In this document: piece after piece, positions 4,471 through 5,745 of the stretch
How the letters are laid out: the number at the start of each line of letters is the position of its first letter
Numbering within the stretch: position 1 is the first letter of the stretch
Assembly: GCA_015490675.1 (NCBI GenBank)
Contig: WFXI01000199.1
Span: 1-5,745, forward strand
Reading direction: 5' to 3'
Source: Hydrogenothermaceae bacterium
GTDB taxonomy: Bacteria; Aquificota; Aquificia; Aquificales; Hydrogenothermaceae
Length of the DNA: 5,745 nucleotides
Made by a program: the position numbers and the translations under genes
Notes under the pieces: generated by a model
The model's database searches: none
The model's input: only the letters and a program-made list of their open reading frames with translations
Told to the model about the DNA's origin: nothing

Positions 4471-5415
4471 TTATTTTTCTATACGATAACATACCCGGGA
4501 TTGATTATTATTCTCATAGAAACATACTGCGTTGAAAGTACTATCTGTCCTTACAAGCTTATAGCCTAATCCCCGGTATTCAAATTTCTTAGTTTTTTTA
4601 TCATCATTGGACTGTTTGAGAAGTTTGATAGTTTGATTAAATGAAGCTTCATAATCTTTTTTTTCGTTTTTTTGTTTTTTAACAGATTTAGAAGTATCAA
4701 CATTATCAGAACTAACAACCTGTTTAGTCTGATAAAAAGAAGGGAATAAATGCAATACAAAGAATAAAGCAACAACAGAAATAGCAAACAAAGAACCATA
4801 AACGATTAACTTAGTCTTAACAACATTTTTAGGTTTACTAAGCTCATCAGTTTTAAAAGAGCTATAAGCACGAAAAACATTTTTATCACGCTTTAAAGCT
4901 TTAGTAAAAAGCTTATGACCATCTACATCATAAAAATGATAAATGAAAGAATTAGGTTGAACAGAACGAGGAATAGCCTTCACTATATACTCAGCTAAAA
5001 CAACAAGCTCTTTTGAAATTGTATTTTTACTTTGAGTTATTAGAAATATATCAACACCTAAATGGCGGTGATATTGAAAGAAATAAAAAACATTTTTATC
5101 GTAAAACTTTCTATCAAAATAACGTTGTGCTTCATCAATAATAATAACAATGTTCTTTACTTTGTATTGTTTTTGTATTCGTTCAAAGTTCTCTACAGTA
5201 AAAAATTTCTCAAGTGTAAATCTTTCAATTAATACGTCTAAATTTAAATGTTTAATTCTTAAATTCTCTATGTTAGTGATAACAAGAACATTCTTATTTT
5301 CTTTTTCAATATACTCATCGTAAAAATCATCATATTGATAAAAGTTTTTTATCAAATAATGAACAGCATAATAAGTTTTCCCACTTCCCGGAACACCTTC
5401 AATTATGTGTATCAT
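4471..5415 (-). CDS. zot: Zot/pI-like assembly ATPase
   Basis: A 314-aa membrane ATPase that drives virion extrusion in inoviruses. The Walker A motif G-V-P-G-S-G-K-T is at residues 7-14. The Walker B stretch (hydrophobic residues, then D-E-A-Q) is at about 89-97. Y-H-R-H-L-G-V-D followed by L-I-T-Q-S at 115-129 is the typical Zot-family segment after Walker B. One membrane helix lies at about 203-224. The 90-residue tail is Lys-rich and coil-like at first, then ends in a small domain with C298 and C309, which would lie outside the cytoplasm and contact an outer-membrane channel. It overlaps the zinc-ribbon stop by four bases (ATGA) and has no good ribosome site of its own, so it is probably coupled. 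There is no in-frame internal ATG, so no obvious pXI equivalent. Confidence 0.92.
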   Translation of the reverse strand: MIHIIEGVPGSGKTYYAVHYLIKNFYQYDDFYDEYIEKENKNVLVITNIENLRIKHLNLDVLIERFTLEKFFTVENFERIQKQYKVKNIVIIIDEAQRYFDRKFYDKNVFYFFQYHRHLGVDIFLITQSKNTISKELVVLAEYIVKAIPRSVQPNSFIYHFYDVDGHKLFTKALKRDKNVFRAYSSFKTDELSKPKNVVKTKLIVYGSLFAISVVALFFVLHLFPSFYQTKQVVSSDNVDTSKSVKKQKNEKKDYEASFNQTIKLLKQSNDDKKTKKFEYRGLGYKLVRTDSTFNAVCFYENNNQSRVCYRIEK

Positions 5416-5618
5416 CTTAAAGGAACCAATTTAATTTTTTTCTCACGATAATTCTCAGAACACCAATAATCTTTAGTATGCTCATTAAAATCAAATAAAT
5501 CCCAAACCCCAGCACCACAAAAAGAACAAAAAACTAAAACACCTTCACAAAGATAATCACTTATATCCTTATCAGAGATATTAACATTACCACAATGAAT
5601 ACAAACATACTTGTACAT
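5412..5618 (-). CDS. Zinc-ribbon-like small protein, unknown function
   Basis: A 68-aa protein with two C-x-x-C-G knuckles, C6-I-H-C9-G and C31-S-F-C34-G, the usual ligand layout of a zinc ribbon, plus extra cysteines at 24 and 53. The tail is basic (R-E-K-K-I-K). It has no signal peptide or membrane segment, so it is expected in the cytoplasm, where zinc can stay bound. It lies between the pVI-like and zot genes, where Ff has nothing, and is probably co-translated with both: it starts two bases after the pVI-like stop, with GAGGG in the end of that gene, and its stop overlaps the zot ATG. Possible roles are nucleic-acid binding or coupling of ssDNA to the assembly ATPase. None of these can be shown from sequence alone. 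Confidence 0.72.
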   Translation of the reverse strand: MYKYVCIHCGNVNISDKDISDYLCEGVLVFCSFCGAGVWDLFDFNEHTKDYWCSENYREKKIKLVPLR

Positions 5619-5745
5619 AGCTAAACCCTCACAAAAGGTATTAGTTTCAAAGTAAAACGAAGAGCAACAGCAGAAATAACAACACTAAAAGCTTGGTCTA
5701 TTTTTAATGCAACTATTAAATACCCGGCTAAATCTGTAAAGTTAA
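5595..5745. repeat. Terminal direct repeat, copy 2
   Basis: Exact second copy of bases 1-151, in the same orientation. Removing one copy gives a 5594-bp circle in which pVI-like, zinc-ribbon and zot genes form one uninterrupted minus-strand series. Confidence 0.95.
5621..5745 (-). CDS. pVI-like protein, 3' fragment (duplicate of 151-27)
   Basis: The C-terminal 41 or so codons and TAG stop of the pVI-like gene, repeated because of the terminal redundancy. The frame enters from the right end of the window within codon 76. The complete gene is at 377-27. Confidence 0.9.
   Translation of the reverse strand, partial: NFTDLAGYLIVALKIDQAFSVVISAVALRFTLKLIPFVRV

Noticed and set aside
4566..4799. Minus-strand 77-aa Leu-rich frame that could look like a membrane protein, tempting as a pXI equivalent.
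   Set aside because: It is out of frame with zot and overlaps its membrane and coil segment; hydrophobicity comes from T-rich DNA read in another frame. Ff pXI is in frame with pI.
1..5745. CRISPR array, tRNA or rRNA genes.
   Set aside because: No regularly spaced repeats beyond the single pair at 4273-4303, and no cloverleaf or rRNA-like sequence was seen.

Overview
The window is a complete small filamentous phage (inovirus-type) genome that has been opened and slightly over-read. Bases 1-151 are repeated exactly at 5595-5745, so the unit is a circle (or a tandem/replicative form) of 5594 bp. The organism is not identifiable from the sequence. The host is probably a low-GC bacterium: the DNA is AT-rich, Arg is mostly AGA/AGG, Shine-Dalgarno sites are G-rich, promoters are sigma-70-like, and TGA and TAG act as stops (standard code). 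A diderm, possibly thermophilic, host is only a guess.

Nearly all genes lie on the minus strand, which should therefore be the packaged (viral) strand. In the direction of transcription, starting at the noncoding region: a rolling-circle replication initiator of the Ff pII/CRI type (4113-2914); a strong promoter (about 2704-2676); then a tightly packed virion operon. The operon holds a pV-like ssDNA-binding protein (2641-2399), a 44-aa pVII/pIX-like membrane peptide (2397-2263), a 73-aa Cys-rich membrane protein (2263-2042), a 70-aa unknown protein (2029-1817), a 40-aa major coat protein without leader peptide (1802-1680), a pIII-like adsorption protein (1677-379) and a pVI/DUF2523-like protein (377-27). 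It continues across the circle junction into a 68-aa zinc-ribbon protein (5618-5412) and the Zot/pI assembly ATPase (5415-4471). Three of these short genes (major coat, 44-aa peptide, and a possible internal pX-like product) are easily missed.

The only plus-strand gene is a ribbon-helix-helix regulator (about 2751-2930). It diverges from the virion operon and converges on rep, the usual arrangement for a repressor. A 24-bp element with 19 identities occurs at both major promoters, in different positions relative to the -35/-10 boxes. It is the best candidate for this regulator's operator.

The single long noncoding stretch (4114-4470) lies between zot and rep. In viral-strand order it carries a 19-bp inverted repeat with a 36-nt loop (packaging-signal candidate), a short terminator-like hairpin, a pair of 13-nt direct repeats, a GC-rich block of two tri-nucleotide-loop hairpins, a 9-bp hairpin, and the rep promoter. 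No secretin (pIV) or integrase is encoded.
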